A program made the translations under genes and the position numbers. The notes under the pieces were generated by a model. The model did no database searches. It saw only the letters and a program-made list of their open reading frames with translations, and was not told the origin of the DNA. Positions 5,466-6,847 of a stretch of 6,847 nucleotides of DNA are shown here, one piece after another. Where the stretch lies: contig JAESUE010000236.1 in NCBI GenBank assembly GCA_016763235.1, forward strand, positions 1 through 6,847, given 5' to 3'. Positions within the stretch are counted from its first letter, which is position 1; each line of letters starts with the position of its first letter. Source of the DNA: Pseudomonadales bacterium (GTDB taxonomy: Bacteria; Pseudomonadota; Gammaproteobacteria; Pseudomonadales; UBA3067).

Positions 5466-5595
5466 GTAACTACTCAGCGAACCCTGTAACTGTTCAGATT
5501 TGAGCAGAACAAGGCGAAAAATGTGAGTTTATACGTATAAATGATCATTTTTTAACGCAGTTATGCGCGAATTTGAGCGTGACCTGAATGGCTAT
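5466..5595 (+). mobile_element. MITE-like element, copy 2 (about 130 bp, long form)
   Basis: The left end GTAACTACTCAGC (5466-5478) and the subterminal GTAACTGTTCAG (5486-5497) repeat the arrangement of copy 1 with the same 20-base period. The right end CCTGAATGGCTAT (5583-5595) is a degraded inverted repeat, matching at 8 of 13 positions. The box AATTTGAGCG (5570-5579) sits at the same distance from the right end as in copy 1. The 69-base centre, absent from copy 1, contains the palindrome TTTATACGTATAAA. I see no flanking target duplication, so this copy may be older. It has no coding capacity and lies 41 bases before dxs. Confidence 0.65.
5516..5550. repeat. Palindromic core of repeat copy 2
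   Basis: TTTATACGTATAAA (5528-5541) is a perfect 14-bp palindrome. At equal distance on each side, AAAAATG on the left and CATTTTT on the right extend the symmetry across four unmatched bases. The unit could form a hairpin in RNA or single-stranded DNA, or bind a dimeric protein. Confidence 0.6.
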
Positions 5596-5624
5596 CCAAA
5601 AAAGTATGATAATTTCAGTACAAG

Positions 5625-5630
5625 TACAAT
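5625..5630 (+). promoter_or_regulatory. Possible -10 box placing the dxs transcript start at its ATG
   Basis: TACAAT matches the -10 consensus at five of six positions and ends 6 bases before the dxs ATG. A transcript from it would start at or next to the start codon and be leaderless, which fits the lack of a Shine-Dalgarno sequence. No good -35 box is found at the usual distance, so this is tentative. Confidence 0.25.
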
Positions 5631-5636
5631 AACCCT

Positions 5637-6847
5637 ATGTTTTATAAGATACCTACCGAACGGCCCGAAACGCCGCTACTGGATTCAATCAATGCGCCCG
5701 ATGACCTGCGTAAGCTTTCTTCATCCTCTTTAGAAACTGTTGCAAGAGAATTGCGTGCGTACCTTATTTTCTCCACCGGCCAAACCGGTGGTCACTTTGG
5801 CGCTGGGCTAGGCGTCGTCGAACTGACAATTGCCTTGCATTACGTGCTCAACACCCCTGAAGACCGTCTTGTCTGGGATGTTGGTCACCAAGCCTACCCC
5901 CACAAAATATTAACGGGCCGTCGAGAACAAATGCTCACCATGCGCCAAGAGCATGGCTTATCTCCTTTCCCGAAACGCGGTGAAAGTGAGTTTGATAGCT
6001 TTGGCGTTGGCCATTCCAGCACGTCTATTTCAGCGGGCCTAGGCATGGCTCTCGGTGCAGCTGCAGCCGAAAACCATCGAAAAGTAGTGGCTGTTATTGG
6101 CGATGGTGCAATGACTGCAGGCATGGCTTTTGAAGCGATGAACCACGCGGCTCACGAAAAGCCCAACATGCTGGTGATTCTTAACGACAACAATATGTCG
6201 ATTTCTCCCAACGTCGGTGGACTTTCCAATTATTTTGCTCGAATCTGGTCAAGCAAACTTTACACATCTGTTCGGGAAAGCAGTAAAAAAGTACTTTCCG
6301 CCCTGCCTGGCCCCGCGATGGAACTGGCGCGCCGCACAGAGGAGCACATGAAGGGCATGGTTTCGCCCGCCACATTGTTTGAAGAATTGGGTTTTAATTA
6401 TGTCGGCCCCATCGACGGTCACGATATAGACCTTCTGGTGGAAACATTAGAAAATATGACCGAACTTCAAGGCCCCCAGCTTTTACACATTATTACGCAA
6501 AAGGGCAAAGGCTTCGCTCCAGCCGAAGCAGAACCCATAAAGTACCACGCTATAGGAAAAACCCCTTCAGAAAGTAGCAACAACAACAAGAAATCCCCGC
6601 CCAAGTACCAAGATGTATTTGGCCAATGGATCTGCGATATGGCCACACGGGATGCTCGGCTTATGGGCATCACCCCTGCTATGCGGGAAGGATCAGGCTT
6701 GGTAGGGTTTTCCCAACGTTTTCCCGATCGCTATTTTGACGTAGCAATTGCAGAACAGCATGCCGTAACTTTTGCGGCGGGGCTTGCCTGCGAAAAAATG
6801 AAACCTGTTGTGGCTATCTACTCCACCTTTTTACAACGCGCCTATGA
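5637..6847 (+). CDS. dxs: 1-deoxy-D-xylulose-5-phosphate synthase (3' end beyond window)
   Basis: The visible 403 residues, of roughly 630 usual, are intact and in frame to the window edge. Dxs condenses pyruvate and glyceraldehyde 3-phosphate to DXP with thiamine diphosphate, the entry step of the MEP isoprenoid pathway and a branch to thiamine and pyridoxal. Seen in order: H53 in GQTGGHFGAGLG, VWDVGHQAYPHKILTGRR (79-96), FGVGHSSTSIS (122-132), and the thiamine-binding GDG (155-157) ending at N185 in LNDNNMSIS. D260 follows in GPIDGH, then E373 in IAEQHAVTFAAG, the cofactor-activating glutamate. The pyrimidine-domain remainder and the transketolase C-terminal domain lie outside. The ATG at 5637 is the only plausible start, since an in-frame TAA lies at 5610-5612, yet no Shine-Dalgarno sequence precedes it. 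Repeat copy 2 ends 41 bases upstream. Confidence 0.96.
   Translation, partial: MFYKIPTERPETPLLDSINAPDDLRKLSSSSLETVARELRAYLIFSTGQTGGHFGAGLGVVELTIALHYVLNTPEDRLVWDVGHQAYPHKILTGRREQMLTMRQEHGLSPFPKRGESEFDSFGVGHSSTSISAGLGMALGAAAAENHRKVVAVIGDGAMTAGMAFEAMNHAAHEKPNMLVILNDNNMSISPNVGGLSNYFARIWSSKLYTSVRESSKKVLSALPGPAMELARRTEEHMKGMVSPATLFEELGFNYVGPIDGHDIDLLVETLENMTELQGPQLLHIITQKGKGFAPAEAEPIKYHAIGKTPSESSNNNKKSPPKYQDVFGQWICDMATRDARLMGITPAMREGSGLVGFSQRFPDRYFDVAIAEQHAVTFAAGLACEKMKPVVAIYSTFLQRAY

Larger units (their letters stand above)
5308..5636. other. 329-base gap between ispA and dxs
   Basis: No ORF worth calling is present. In order the gap holds a stem-loop (5325-5373), about 90 bases without clear structure, repeat copy 2 (5466-5595) and a 41-base dxs leader. 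A TACAAT hexamer at 5448-5453 could be a -10 box for a dxs transcript crossing the repeat, but no good -35 box is seen. Confidence 0.55.

Noticed and set aside
5466..5595. A CRISPR-like or tRNA-like explanation for the repeat region
   Set aside because: Only two diverged copies exist, about 4 kb apart, with no regular spacers, and no cloverleaf or anticodon arm can be drawn.
5894..6673. Three minus-strand ORFs inside dxs
   Set aside because: All are antisense to well-conserved dxs codons and have no family character.

Overview
The window reads as ordinary chromosomal DNA of a motile, probably marine gammaproteobacterium. A placement near the Cellvibrionales or Alteromonadales is an inference from protein character and moderate GC content; nothing in the sequence proves the genus. 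The core is a block that, from memory, is also kept in Vibrio: divergent pomAB against xseB-ispA-dxs. No undescribed multi-gene system is visible. The least expected content is a small two-copy repeat that looks like a non-autonomous transposable element, plus unusual features in the motor proteins.

Left part (1-1468). A palindrome at the window edge lies just beyond the stop codon of a leftward gene for a two-helix membrane protein of unknown function. A 350-base gap follows, then a rightward gene for a small single-domain PilZ protein. The gap before the next, convergent gene holds repeat copy 1 (68 bp), flanked by a perfect 8-bp direct repeat.

Motor operon (4007 down to 1469, minus strand). 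pomA, pomB and a second, larger PilZ gene are tightly packed (gaps of 5 and 11 bases). They encode a PomA/PomB-type, hence probably sodium-driven, flagellar stator and a likely c-di-GMP-related accessory protein. PomB has a long acidic C-terminal tail, and PomA has Asn where Vibrio PomA has Asp31.

Isoprenoid block (4194-6847, plus strand). xseB (exonuclease VII small subunit) overlaps ispA (farnesyl diphosphate synthase) by 11 bases. After a 329-base gap comes dxs (1-deoxy-D-xylulose-5-phosphate synthase, first step of the MEP pathway), cut by the window end after 403 codons. Dxs begins the route to IPP/DMAPP, and IspA condenses those into farnesyl diphosphate. The gap contains repeat copy 2 (about 130 bp, with an internal palindrome), so dxs is physically separated from genes it often follows closely.
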